Shown here one piece after another: positions 11,050 to 21,344 of a stretch of DNA of 64,000 nt. Numbering within the stretch: the first letter of the stretch is position 1; each line of letters begins with the position of its first letter. Position numbers and translations under genes: made by a program. Below the pieces are notes generated by a model that made no database searches, was not told where the DNA came from, and worked only from the letters and a program-made list of their open reading frames with translations. Source of the stretch: Diabrotica undecimpunctata. Its lineage: Eukaryota; Arthropoda; Insecta; Coleoptera; Chrysomelidae. The DNA is taken from the NCBI RefSeq assembly GCF_040954645.1, contig NC_092804.1, forward strand, positions 144,283,108-144,347,107, in the 5' to 3' direction.

Positions 11050-11415
11050 GATTTTAATTGTTTTCTAAGCAACTCTTGGCTTTGAGTTTCCGACGAGTCT
11101 ATCAATTTCACTACATTTTTTTTCCCAGAATTAGTTTGTAGCCTTTTTACTACTTTTTTGTTTCATAATTGTATCTGGCCTATTTTTCTATCCTTTGGTG
11201 TGCTTGTATTAAGCCATTTTCCATAACTTTATCTTTTCCCTCTGATTATATTTTCTCACATGTCCACCAATACGATTTTAGATCCCTTATGTTTGTTACC
11301 TCCTCTTCCGCTAATGCTTCCATAGCAATAGCGTACAGATACTCTTTAAGTCTTATATATCTTTCCTCCGGTGTTCCTTCTAGTGTTTTCACTAGTTTAT
11401 TCGCTATTTGATATG
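11050..11415 (-). pseudogene. Possible LINE inter-domain fragment
   Basis: The minus strand has an open stretch of about 80 codons ('KLVKTLEGTPEERYIRLKEY', then 'EVTNIRDLKSYWW') rich in Glu/Lys/Arg. It resembles the linker between endonuclease and reverse transcriptase of RTE-type LINEs. No catalytic motif is present. Confidence 0.3.
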
Positions 11416-11419
11416 AATT

Positions 11420-12040
11420 TTTGTATTATTAAACCGAAATACAGTCGAACGATTCTAAAGTATTCAATACTTTAGAACCTCACTGTATAGGTATTACATT
11501 TAACATGTTATTGTTAAACACTGTATGGGACCGTTAACAAATATTTTTATAGTTCATTGCACGTTTATGTAAATGTAAAAAAGTACATTACAGATAACCA
11601 ACCAACCATTTTACCAATAGTAACATGTTTGGAAAAATAAAGGGGCTAATTATGTCTAATTGTTTTCGCAAATATAAAAATTTCAATACGCGCGGCGAAC
11701 AAATCGGTAAAAACGTTTACATTGTTGAATGTAATATAAACTAATTTTAAAGATATTTTGTGTCAACGTCCTTTGGAATTTAATTTTGTATTGACTGTTT
11801 AATTGACGATCGCTGACGATCTACAAATGCGCACAGTCGGAGCACAATATCATTAACGGATTTGCATAATTATAATACAGTTTTAGCTTCCTATAAAAAT
11901 ATTATATTATATATTAAATTTAATCAAAATTACTAATAACTTCAAATAAGATGGATTGAATTTGGGAGCTTGGCATATAATTTCCTGAGTTCGAGAAACA
12001 TTTTCGTTATGCTGAAAAATTCTTTCAAATTTTTCGACAT
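11420..12040. other. Intronic DNA, nothing recognised
   Basis: AT-rich sequence with no domain-bearing frame on either strand. It ends where the Tigger copy begins. Confidence 0.5.
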
Positions 12041-12763
12041 TACAGTGGTACCTTGATATACGAGTGTTTTGAGATACGAGCCGCTAAGCGAGCGATATTT
12101 TGTTTTGAGATTAGAGCAAGATTTAAGATACGAGGAAAAGCATACTACACCGCTTCACACGACTTCAATATGCGCCCCGCATGTTGTGGTCTTGTGCAGC
12201 ATCCAACAGTTCCCCACCCCCCTCCCCCCTCAGACTAGATCTCCGTCTATGTGCTTATTTCTCTCGTTTTCGAAGCATATTTAATAGGTTGGGTTCGTTT
12301 TTTTTTGCTTTTTGAAGAAGATAACGCCAATAAAGTTAAAACGTGAAATCAGGTGTGCGGGTAACTGAACTGGTGAGGATGTACGGGCGCAGCACATCAA
12401 TTATATGTACTGTGCTTAAACAGAAGGAGTTGGTACAGGGTATAACGCCAGCTAAGGGCCTTAAAAGAATTTCTCCATGCAAATGGAGAGGTTCCGGCCC
12501 TCTCTCCATTAAAAAATGGAGAAACTACTGATGGCGTGGGTAACAGAGAAGCAGCTTCAAGGAGGAAACTTAACACGAAGCATCATATGTGAGAAGGCAC
12601 GAATGATTTACGGTGATATGCTGAATCAGAAAAGGAAAAGGACCAGCATTCACATTTTCAGAATTGATAGAAACCAAAGGATACATCCCCCAGCAAGTGA
12701 CGAAACAAGGCTTTTCTGGAAAAGCATGCCGAATAGGACTTACATAACGGCAGAAGAGAAGAC

Positions 12764-12770
<7 letters not shown>
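12041..12770 (+). mobile_element. pogo/Tigger transposon, 3'-truncated
   Basis: Starts with a Tigger-type terminus (cagtggtaccttgatatacg from 12043) preceded by TA, the target dinucleotide. Plus-strand frames give the CENP-B/pogo DNA-binding region in two frames: 'RVTELVRMYGRSTS' with 'CTVLKQKE' (12343-12480), then 'LLMAWVTEKQLQGG', 'IICEKARMIYGDML' and 'RTYITAEEKTM' (12516-12760). Single-base shifts break it. The catalytic half and the right terminus are absent; the copy ends at an AT microsatellite 25 bases from the mannosidase exon 2 splice donor. Confidence 0.85.

Positions 12771-12795
<25 letters not shown>
12768..12795. repeat. (AT)n microsatellite
   Basis: Uninterrupted TA dinucleotides between the truncated Tigger copy and the 5' splice site of mannosidase intron 2. 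Confidence 0.95.
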
Positions 12796-12798
<3 letters not shown>

Positions 12799-12819
12799 AT
12801 GTCAATAATAAAAACTTAC

Positions 12820-13176
12820 CTTTAATTTATTATGTTTGTTCCATTCTTTTTCATCTACATCAATCCGCCATCCTTGTTTCCATACTCCTCCATCCACATT
12901 GTCAAAATTAAGAATATTATATACATCTAACATCTGTATATCCATTTGGGGTACCATATCAATTTTAAAAGAACAAGTTTTGTCAAATATAAATTCAGAT
13001 TCTACAATTTCTTTTCGAGATCTATTAAAAGGCACTATTTGTTTTAATGGATAAACAGTTGTATTGGTCGGCATCAAATTTTTCATCATTTCTTTCATTT
13101 CGTCAACTGCGTCATGGTGTTTATGCAGGTCTTCTTCCAATTGTTTCATTTTAGATTCAAAGTGTAACCATTTGTT
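12820..13176 (-). CDS. Golgi alpha-mannosidase II, exon 2 (stem and start of lumenal domain)
   Basis: Acceptor CTGTTTTAG precedes base 13176 and donor GTAAGT follows base 12820; phase 0 at both ends, 119 codons. Spliced after exon 1 it reads ...EDFAE | NKWLHFESKMKQLEED. The first 40 residues are Lys/Glu/His-rich and likely form the coiled stem between the membrane anchor and the lumenal enzyme. The second half carries the conserved lead-in to the GH38 domain ('DIQMLDVYNILNFDN', 'DGGVWKQGWRIDVDE'). The upstream part was recognised only through splicing, because the ATG inside the exon (13149) is not a start. Intron 1 to exon 1 is about 19.2 kb. Confidence 0.93.
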
Positions 13177-13369
13177 CTAAAACAGTATTGTTAAAATTAA
13201 AAAATAGGCAGTAGTCCACTTACTGAATAGTTTATGTGCTTCTACTCTGGTATTAAATGCCACCCTGTCTCGAGAATGGAAATTTATTCATTCAAAATAA
13301 CCTCAGAAATAGATAGATAATTACATTCTAATTCAAATATTGCGCTCCAGTCTGGCTAAACAGTCCCCA

Positions 13370-13972
13370 TACTAACGTTCCACATGCCCAATTAAATCAC
13401 ATCAAATATATTACGAAGACCACATAGAGCAAGCCAACTTAGTGGCTTCAGGTTTTAAGCACCACCCAAAACACGACGGTTAGCTACTCTTAAAGCTCAA
13501 TACAAGAAATGTCAAAGGAATTCATCACTGCCAATAAATACCGACTATCAGTTAAAGCTGAATCAGAGCCAATTGCGACAGAAAACTCTAACCCCGCCAA
13601 CAAGAACAGCTAACAATCTTAAAAACAATAATTTCACAGTCGATGTTCACTGGATATGCGAATGGAATGAAGAAGCTAACAACATACAGCTGATAGAAAA
13701 TACCACAGTCAAACCCAACAGCTTCTCTCATCCGTGAAGAGAATGGTGTAATCTGAACCGAAACAGAGTAGGTCATGGAGTATGCAATAAATCACTTATC
13801 CAATGGGCTATTACAGACAGCCATCTATGTTACAAATGCAATTATGCTGAACAAACAGTCCACACCAACCAAAAATGTCCAGCCGAGCGACTGGAAGGTA
13901 GTTTAAACGAAATCCACGAACTAATTCCTGAGGCAAAGGAAAGGCTTCACAGTAGCAATATCCAGCTTTAAT
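13370..13972 (+). pseudogene. LINE C-terminal fragment (RNase H-type tail)
   Basis: Broken plus-strand frames end with 'LNRNRVGHGVCNKSLIQW', 'DSHLCYKCNYAEQTV' and 'KCPAERLEGSLNEIH', then a stop near 13971. This matches the layout of the zinc-knuckle-like C-terminus after the RNase H domain of Jockey/I-type LINEs ('R.GHG..N..L..W', 'C.C...EQT..H....CP'). The region before it has only pieces of RNase H-like sequence. Confidence 0.6.
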
Positions 13973-14149
13973 GTTTTCATCTATTTTATTTTAATCTATG
14001 AGTAAAACAAAAAATTATTGTAGAGTAAAAATTATAAATGGAAATTAGTATTTGTAATGAAAATTAATAAATATCCTCTCCCAGTATTCATCATTATTCT
14101 ACTTTTTTCAATGAAAAAAAGCTGCAACAGTATGTTTATTTGAGCTATT

Positions 14150-14270
14150 AATCTTCTTCTCGTGCCACTCCTAACGGAGATTGGAAATCATCATGGCCAC
14201 TGCGACTTTGTTAGCAGCGCGCCTAAAAAGTTCAATCGAATCGAAAGCGAAAAAATTCGATTCGATTGAG
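14150..14270 (-). mobile_element. RTE LINE 3' scrap
   Basis: On the minus strand this matches the last codons of RTE-type LINEs ('LFRRAANKVAVAMMISNL'), as at 28430 and 6956. It is too short to classify further. It ends in a short palindrome-like repeat of 'aaaattcgattcgattgag'. Confidence 0.55.
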
Positions 14271-14709
14271 CTATTAATAGTGAGAGGTAAAATAGTAATT
14301 TTGGTGTTGTATGTTTCCAACAATGAATCTGTCAAAATATTCCAAAGCTGAGCGAACCAACTATACTAAATTTAACAGTTGGGACTGAGTTCAGTGAATA
14401 GAGTATCCATATCAACCAAAACATGTATAGCCCAGTTCAATTTCTAAAACGTATAAGAGATGAAAACTTACATTTCTTAAATTACAGTTAATAATCGTTT
14501 GGATATATTATCAATTTGATTCATCATTACCTTTTTACTAAATACTCAATGAGTATAATAAATTATATTCCACAAAACCGAAACGAATAATCAATAAGAA
14601 AAAAGAAAATAAAGGAGAATATAACAATACTTATGGTTTTGGAACATTGCTCAAGCGAGAGACATTTATTCATTGTTATGTCCATAAACGTAATTGTTTC
14701 ACTAAACAA

Positions 14710-16464
14710 GTTAAAATGGGCGGGCATGTTTTCGACGCTGAAGTACCTGAGGGTCTTAAAAGTACCCTTGTTTTGGACGCTGCCGGAAGGATTATCGCAG
14801 GTACCAGATATTAGATATAATTAGGATTTAATGATGGTCATTGAAATTTACTTAGTTACTATATTATAGTTATTAGTTTGTCAGAGAATAGTGAAAAGTG
14901 AACATGGAAATTTCAACGTTAGTAAGTAATCGTGGTAAAATTTTGCTCAAAGTGAACAGTTTTACTTTTTCTCAAGATAAAGTACTAAAATCGGGAGAAA
15001 CGTATTGGAGGTGCGTAAAACGGTCGTGTAAAGCGAAGATATTCACGAAAGGGCCAGAAAAGTTAGTGATCCGAAGTAATCTAGAACATAATCACGAGTG
15101 TGATATCAAGACGCTTAATAGACAGATTGTGCGTAGCAGTGCCAAAAGGAAGGCTAAGGATAATTTGACCGAAAGGCCGTCCAAAATCATACATAGTGCG
15201 TTGACAGAAAATGTAGATTGCTTGAGCCACATGTCTGTTAAAGACGTTAATTTAATACGAAATCAAATATACAGTGAACGGCAAATGGCCCAACCGAAAC
15301 TTCCCAAAAGTAAAGAAGAAACTATTGCTGCGGTAAATATTATGAATATCAAAACACTTAAAGACGAGAATTTTATATTTGCGGTTGAACTAAGTTCTAA
15401 CATTATCATCTTCTCGGGTAACACTAACATGCGTTTTCTGTGCGGTAGTGAAACGATTTATATGGACGGTACATTTAGTTACTGTGCTTAATATTTCAAG
15501 CAATTTTTTACCATACATGTATTTATCAATGGACATTATATACCATTGTGTTATTGTTTACTTCCCGACAAATCGGAACAAACCTATATAAAACTATTTA
15601 ATGTTTTGAAACGCAAACGTGAAGTAATTGGTCTAAAATTCAATCCAAAAATTATTTTCTCCGATTTTGAAATTGCTATCCACAATGCTGCGCGTTTTCC
15701 AAATGTGCACATTAAAGGGTGCCGTTTTCATCTTATGCAAGCTTGGTATCGTAATATCGGTGGTTGTGGCTTAATTCGGGAATATAAATTGGCAGACAGT
15801 GAAATATCTAAATGGCTGAAATATATTTTTGGGCTGCCATTTTTACCTCCCTCAAAAGTCGAAGAATCTTTCATATATGATTTTATGGCTATTCAACCAA
15901 AGGATTCAAAAATTGGAAAGTTTTCCGACTACTTATTGGACAACTACATTGGCGACCACGCAACATTTCCGTCGGAGATGTGGGCTGCGATGAGTGAGAG
16001 TTTACAATTAACAACTAATGCTTGTGAATCGTTCCACTCGCGTTTTAATGATAATTTTTACCATGCTCATCCAAATATTATATATAGCAATATTTTCCAT
16101 TTTATTAATGTTTTAAAAAAATTTCAAACTGAAACTTACATTAAAATTAATAGTGTCTGTAATAGTGAAAGTAATAGACTTAGAGATCCAAAGAGTAGAA
16201 AAAAAATTATGTTCGTTAGAAATAGGATACATGAGTATCAAACTAACTGTATCGATCGATTCCATTTCGTAAAATGTATGTCGTATTTATTTCAAAGTGA
16301 CAAATAAACCTTATCAAGCTTAATCTCTAGAATTTTATTACCTGACTTTCCATTTACATTTCAATTACACCCAGCGTCCAAATCATGTATGCAGAAACAG
16401 GTAATTTTATTTTTCAGTGTCGAATTTTAAATTTAGCGTCCAAATCATGCACGCCCGTTAAAAT
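14710..16464 (+). mobile_element. MULE-type DNA transposon with TIRs and 8-bp target duplication
   Basis: Element 14718-16456. The 21-base end gggcgggcatgttttcgacg(c) at 14718-14738 matches, inverted, the end at 16436-16456 with three differences. An inner 'tttggacgctg' / 'cagcgtccaaa' pair (about 14772 and 16371) adds sub-terminal inverted repeats. It is flanked on both sides by gttaaaat (14710-14717 and 16457-16464), the 8-bp target duplication expected near the 8-10 bp usual for MULEs. It holds one transposase gene and lies in intron 1 of the mannosidase gene on the opposite strand. Confidence 0.88.
14898..16307 (+). pseudogene. MULE transposase with FLYWCH zinc finger, one in-frame stop
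   Basis: 469 sense codons in a single frame (197 before and 272 after) with exactly one interruption, a TAA at 15489-15491. The N-terminal residues ~20-75 form a FLYWCH-type zinc finger ('TYWRCVKRSCKAKI', 'LEHNHECD'). The MULE DDE domain follows, with 'YMDGTFSYC' (Asp about 190), 'IIFSDFEIAIHNA' as second Asp, 'GCRFHLMQAWYRN' (the usual CxxH) and 'TTNACESFHSRFN' with the Glu. The start at 14898 is chosen because it precedes the zinc finger and lies about 180 bases inside the left TIR. Apart from the stop the coding sequence looks young. Confidence 0.88.
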
Positions 16465-18500
16465 TGTCTTCGCTAATGCGGGCTTTACACCAACAATAAA
16501 TTCACGAAGAAATTCATGAATTTATTCATCAATTTCTGTGTCAATAAATTTGTGAATATCTTGGATATTCTCTTGGTAAGTTTCTTTGACATCAAGTGTC
16601 ATTATTTGAGTAGTACCAATGGTTTTATTATTGGATATTGATATTATTGATTGTTGTTTGTTTGGAATAAAGATATATTTGGAAATATAATCAAAAAATA
16701 ATAATATTGTTTTAAAAAGAAAATAGTGATTAAGTAATGATTGTACAAAAAATTATGCTGAATTTAGTAAAGAGCAAGAGCTTGAACAAGAGGTAAAAAT
16801 TAGTGGAAATTACATGTAATTAGTGGAAACGGTTTTTAGACACCGAAGATAATTTCAAATAACTTAAATAATTGTAACATAGCTAAAGAAACAGAAAAAG
16901 TGGTAATTTTATTTTTTTTTATTTGATAAAACAAGAAAATCTAGCATTCATTACACACTAAAAATTAACTGTAGTTAGTAGAAATGTTAATCAATTTATT
17001 GTGACTTTTAGAATGATGAAAGCATTTATTTAAATAGAATACCTGTCTGCACCAAGTCGAAGTAAAGAAGAAAGAAAGGTACAATACTTTTTATAATCTG
17101 TTAACCACTATTCATAATATATTCTCAAGAGATACTTTTAACATATTACAATTTACTATATTGAATAGTAGGGTACAACTGAACTAAATATATAAAAATA
17201 CAATAATTTTCAAATATTGTAATGATATATAATTTGCCTACCACTATATTGCACTTGCCTAAAGTAGGATCGTTTTAGCCTGTCGCATAACTAATAAAAG
17301 TGTCTGTTCAGATTTGCCTCAGGTAGTCAGCGGTTCTCAAATTAATACGGTTTTCTTAATTTGATAATACGACATTAGGAATCTTTTTAATAAAATAACT
17401 TTGTATTATGTTTTATAATAATTGAATATCATAATGTAAATTGATAAACATTGAGTATGAAATATACAGGGTCATTCACGCAACATGTTGGTTAAAAGTT
17501 TTCAAAGTTCTGGTCGTCACTGGTTTCTGCAAACTTGGAATAATGGGTTATGCAAAGCATTCTTCATTTTTTAAATATTTGCATTCTTCTAGCACTTCCG
17601 GTTGTACCGGAAGTCGCCATTAAGTTTCTTATTTTAAATAGAAACTGTGCTTTTTGTTATTTTTTTAGAATATACGTAAAATTCTGGATCGATTTTTATT
17701 GGGATACCATTCTCGAAAAAATAGCCGTTTTTGAGATATTTAAAGTTTTTGAAAAATTTTTCATATTACACATGCAACTTCAAAAATTAATATTGTGGTT
17801 AATATTTATGCTGAAAAAACAAAATTTTTTTTTCAGCGTGTACTAAACTCTATTTTTATTTAAGCATAAAAAAACTTGCCAATGTTATTACTGGGTGTTC
17901 AAAATTTTGTATTATATTTTTATTTTTATATATTTTATAAATATATATATATATATAAAAATATATATCTATATAAAACAAAGACTTATTCCTACTTCCC
18001 ACACACACCTTCCCAAACCTACCGAGGTAGGTTGTCCTCCTGCGGTACAACCAGCCCCGGCTTTCCTCCGTTCCCTGGTCTTTGGAGCCAGGTCTCGACT
18101 ATTTCGCGGTATCCCCCGTCAGGCAATGGGAGATTTCCGTGTATTTACATTTAAGTGGTAGGTTAGCCGATTTGGCTTTATCACTACCGGTCAAAGCAAT
18201 TGTTCGGCGATCTAATGATGGTTGTGTGTGCCGATACTTGCTTTCCCTTTTCTGCACCAAGTGCAGTCGAGAGCGAGCAAGCATCGAATCCTTTCATCCG
18301 TCGTCTAATACCCAGTCATGTCCTTAATCTACCTTACTTGCTAATCTAATTTTTTTGGTGCTTGCATTCAAGAGCGGCGTGCCTCCGGCTCTCTCCTGCA
18401 TGCGGTTTTTGTTTTATTTTTTTTGTTTTTTTTTTTTGGTGGTTGGTACCCTTTTGTGTTATTTTTTCTATCTACGTCTTAATCTATGGACAGGTATCAT
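16465..18500. other. Intronic stretch, repeats but no recognised gene
   Basis: A short palindrome-rich patch lies at 16490-16570 (aataaattca ... tgaatttatt). AT-rich DNA follows to 17900, with an (AT)n tract at about 17938-17976. From 17990 to 18420 the base composition changes to GC-richer sequence with pyrimidine runs, as in the untranslated leader of a retroelement; no domain was found there in any frame. Confidence 0.4.
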
Positions 18501-18519
18501 CACTATCTGACTTGCTATC

Positions 18520-19606
18520 CTATTCATCTGAATCTTCATCATTACGAATAATTAAAGGTATTATTTCATCAATAACTTGTTCTATTTCATATGACTCTAA
18601 AATTTTTTTTTCAGTATGATCAATACATTTCCGCCATTGTTCCTCATTGACTTGGTTTAGTGCATCTTGCCAGAGTTGTAAAACGCTGGCTTCGTCGGTG
18701 GTCTTATATGCATGTTTATCATAGTAGTTTTTAGTGATGCCCCACACCAATTCAATTTTATTGTACTGGCAGTGATATGGTGGTAGTCTTAGAACCTCAT
18801 GACCATATTTTAGTGCCATTTGGTCAACGACAATTTTTTTCTCAGTAATGTGTTCTTTGTACTTATTTAATAATTCAGCTTTTAAAACTAGATGTTCGTG
18901 TTCTATATTTTTCTCCGACAGCCACTTTCTTAAGTCTTCTTTTTTCCAGCTGCTTGTGGGAAACTTTTCCTCCTCTCTGGTGTGATACGAAGCATTGTCT
19001 AAGACTATTAATGACGGATTTTCCAGTTTTTTTAATAATTTTTCCTCAAACCAATGTTCAAAAATATCGGCGTCCATATTTCCGTGGTAATCATCAGTTT
19101 TTTTGTCGAAGAAAATATAAGACTAGCATTGGGTATAAAACCTTCCGTATTTCCTGCATGCAATATAATATATCTTTTGCCGTTACTTGCACTAGTACTC
19201 GAATAGCATTTGGTAGAATCATCTTGCCAGGATGATTTGGTATTATTTCCTTTCGCAAAAATCCATGTTTCGTCAAGAAACACAAATTGTCTGGCAAATT
19301 CGGAATTCTTGTTTTTTAAATAGTTTCTTATAAATTTCCACCTTTTTCCAACAACATTGGACAGCTCGCACAACACTTTACGATTATTGGTTTTTTTGTA
19401 TCTAAAACCCATAGCTTTTAATACTTTTGATAAACTGGTCAAACCCATATCACAAAGTTCTCTGTCCTTTATTTTTTGAATAAGTGTCTTTCTTGTAACA
19501 TGTTCTTTTGCTTTATACATGTCATAAATAATATTTCTGATTGAGATTTTAATACCTTGCCAGGTACTGATGTAATTGGTCCCATGTTGATTTTTTCTAA
19601 AGTAAA
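18520..19606 (-). pseudogene. IS630/Tc1-mariner-superfamily transposase with long D-E spacing (about DD81E), frameshifted
   Basis: Two overlapping minus-strand frames. The first (open from about 19606, ATG 19520, to 19032) has an HTH-like part and 'QFVFLDETWIFAKGN' with the first Asp. The second (19077-18520) has 'LIVLDNASYHT' with the second Asp and 'LPPYHCQYNKIELVWGITK' with the Glu. A single frameshift in a T/A-run near 19095-19105 separates them. Counting from the sequence, 81 residues lie between the second Asp and the Glu, far more than the 34-41 of typical Tc1 or mariner. From memory this spacing is like the DD82E group named Sailor. It ends with an acidic tail. A second copy lies at 28870-29330. 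Confidence 0.82.
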
Positions 19607-19609
19607 ATA

Positions 19610-20280
19610 ATTTTCCACTTTCAACACAATTCGACGCTCACTCGGAGATATATAAAAGTTTTCTCAATAAATTATCATCACAAAGCATTCAATTTGCGTT
19701 TTTTCACGATTTATAAAAAAATTGTTTTGGTAGCGCTGATTTATCCTCAAGTACTACAGCCGACCAGTAGGAGGTTCGGTACCACAAAGCAGGTAGAAAA
19801 GGGAAAGCATAACAGAGTGGCTGTAACTAGAGTCATAAATTATTTTTCGGACGTTAATCCGAAATACGACAGGGTAAAACGACTTCACTATATCACTTAT
19901 ATGGGGTTGAAAGTGGGAACTGAGCAATTACTGGGTTGCAGATAGGGTAAGCAAACAAAGCGAAACGTTTGTGAACGGCCACTCTTGTTTTGGTTGGAGA
20001 GCTGGATCGTAACAAGCTCCAGACGTTGGGGACACTTATAGGAATTTAAATTCTTATTAAAATGAAAATATCTAGATTCTTCAACGGAGCTTACCTTTAA
20101 ACAAAACAATTAAAATGTATGGTGTTGTACCAAATGTCCGAAAAAGATAATACTGACTGACATATTATTATGTCGAAATCAAATATCAAACCGTTTTGAA
20201 ATATTAATTAAATTTTAAAATTAATTGCATTTAAAAGAAACTAATATGACAATTAGCTAATCGATAAAACTTATAATTTT
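19610..20280. other. Intronic DNA, nothing recognised
   Basis: No domain-bearing frame. A GC-richer patch at about 19750-20060 has a short plus-strand frame of no recognisable family. Confidence 0.4.
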
Positions 20281-20371
20281 ATTTATTTATAATTTTTTAA
20301 TTTTGAAAAAAAATTTTTTATTAATGAAAAATTGTATATTTTTACTGTGAATAATTTTATAAAAAGTACCT

Positions 20372-20535
20372 GGTATAACTGGCTGAAGTATTTCCTTTAA
20401 GAAAGTTTTTGGGATTGGAATTGTATCAAAACACGCAAACAACACACAAATGTGTCCCACACAAGCTGCAACTTGGTCTGGGGTGACCATAGAACTTAAA
20501 GATGGACAAATCTTGGGAAGTTGGAACTGATTCGG
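20372..20535 (-). other. Exon-like open stretch of unknown origin
   Basis: The minus strand reads about 50 uninterrupted, well-balanced codons ('PKICPSLSSMVTPDQVAACV', then 'FDTIPIPKTFLKEILQPVIP') ending at a plausible donor (CCAG|GTACTT, about 20372). The codon content looks like protein rather than AT-rich noise, but I recognise no family. It could be a captured exon, part of a transposon gene, or a gene nested in mannosidase intron 1. Confidence 0.3.
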
Positions 20536-20626
20536 GCTTCGGATTATCCTGGATAATCCGAAGATAATATACCCGATGGATAATATACCCAAGAATATAT
20601 TACGAAATTTTAGTAAATATTAATTT

Positions 20627-21260
20627 TCCGTCGACCGTCCATTTATGATCAATTTTAACGCCCTCAAAATCATTGATTAATGACCCCTATTAATGAATGA
20701 TTTTCTATTAATGAACGATTTTATTATAGGCAACACCACATACTCGTACATTGCTTGCATAAATTAATTAAACGCTCTGTGATTGGCAGTGACCTGTGGT
20801 GTAAGCAACCAAACATATACCTATTTATATTCCCACTAAAAAATTAATTTAAAATGAAGTAGCCGCTGTTAGTACTATCTGTCATTAGTGTCATTGTATG
20901 TCATTATTTACTTTATTGTTTAAAATTCTGTGTATTTGAAAAATCAAAGGATGGATATTGACGAAGAGTTTAATTTAACTCCACCAGAATTTCTTCTTCT
21001 ATCACAGAATTTACAGAGGTCCAAGAAGACTTAAATATAAATTTGTCAAAATGCTATACAGCAGATAATCATTTATCAATATCTTCCTTTAATTTCAGTA
21101 ATTGCACCATTTCGAATATTAATGTTTACTATAATAAAACTACCACTAAGGAAATTTTGAATAAAGTCAATGAAAGCTGAAAAAATTGTTTATCGTTAAG
21201 TAAATAAATATTTAAACTAAGATATCTTTATTTCTGAAAAGTACGGTCGACGGTCAACTC
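20627..21260. repeat. Inverted-repeat-bounded element, possible non-autonomous transposon
   Basis: The motif ccgtcgaccgt near 20632 recurs inverted (acggtcgacgg) near 21242. Between them are many attaat/attaatga motifs and a short acidic frame from ATG 20952 ('MDIDEEFNLTPPEFLLL'). A shifted frame follows ('FNFSNCTISNINVYY'). This looks like a remnant of a transposon gene start, but the family is not identified. Confidence 0.35.
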
Positions 21261-21272
21261 TTGAATTAAAAT

Positions 21273-21344
21273 GGCGATTAACAATCTCGAACATTAACGC
21301 GCCCGCTTTGCTCACGCGTTAAAATATCTCAATTGTTAATCGCC
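21273..21344. repeat. Hairpin with cgattaacaat arms
   Basis: cgattaacaat at 21273 and its inverse attgttaatcg about 60 bases later enclose a GC-rich loop region (aacgcgcccgctttgctcacg). It probably belongs to the sub-terminal region of the neighbouring repeat. Confidence 0.5.

Noticed and set aside
12836..13054. Plus-strand 72-codon frame
   Set aside because: Antisense shadow of mannosidase exon 2, which has splice sites, phase match and family motifs.
17550..17846. 98-codon hydrophobic plus-strand frame
   Set aside because: Phe/Ile/Leu-rich from T-rich DNA, no pattern of a membrane protein family, no regulatory context.
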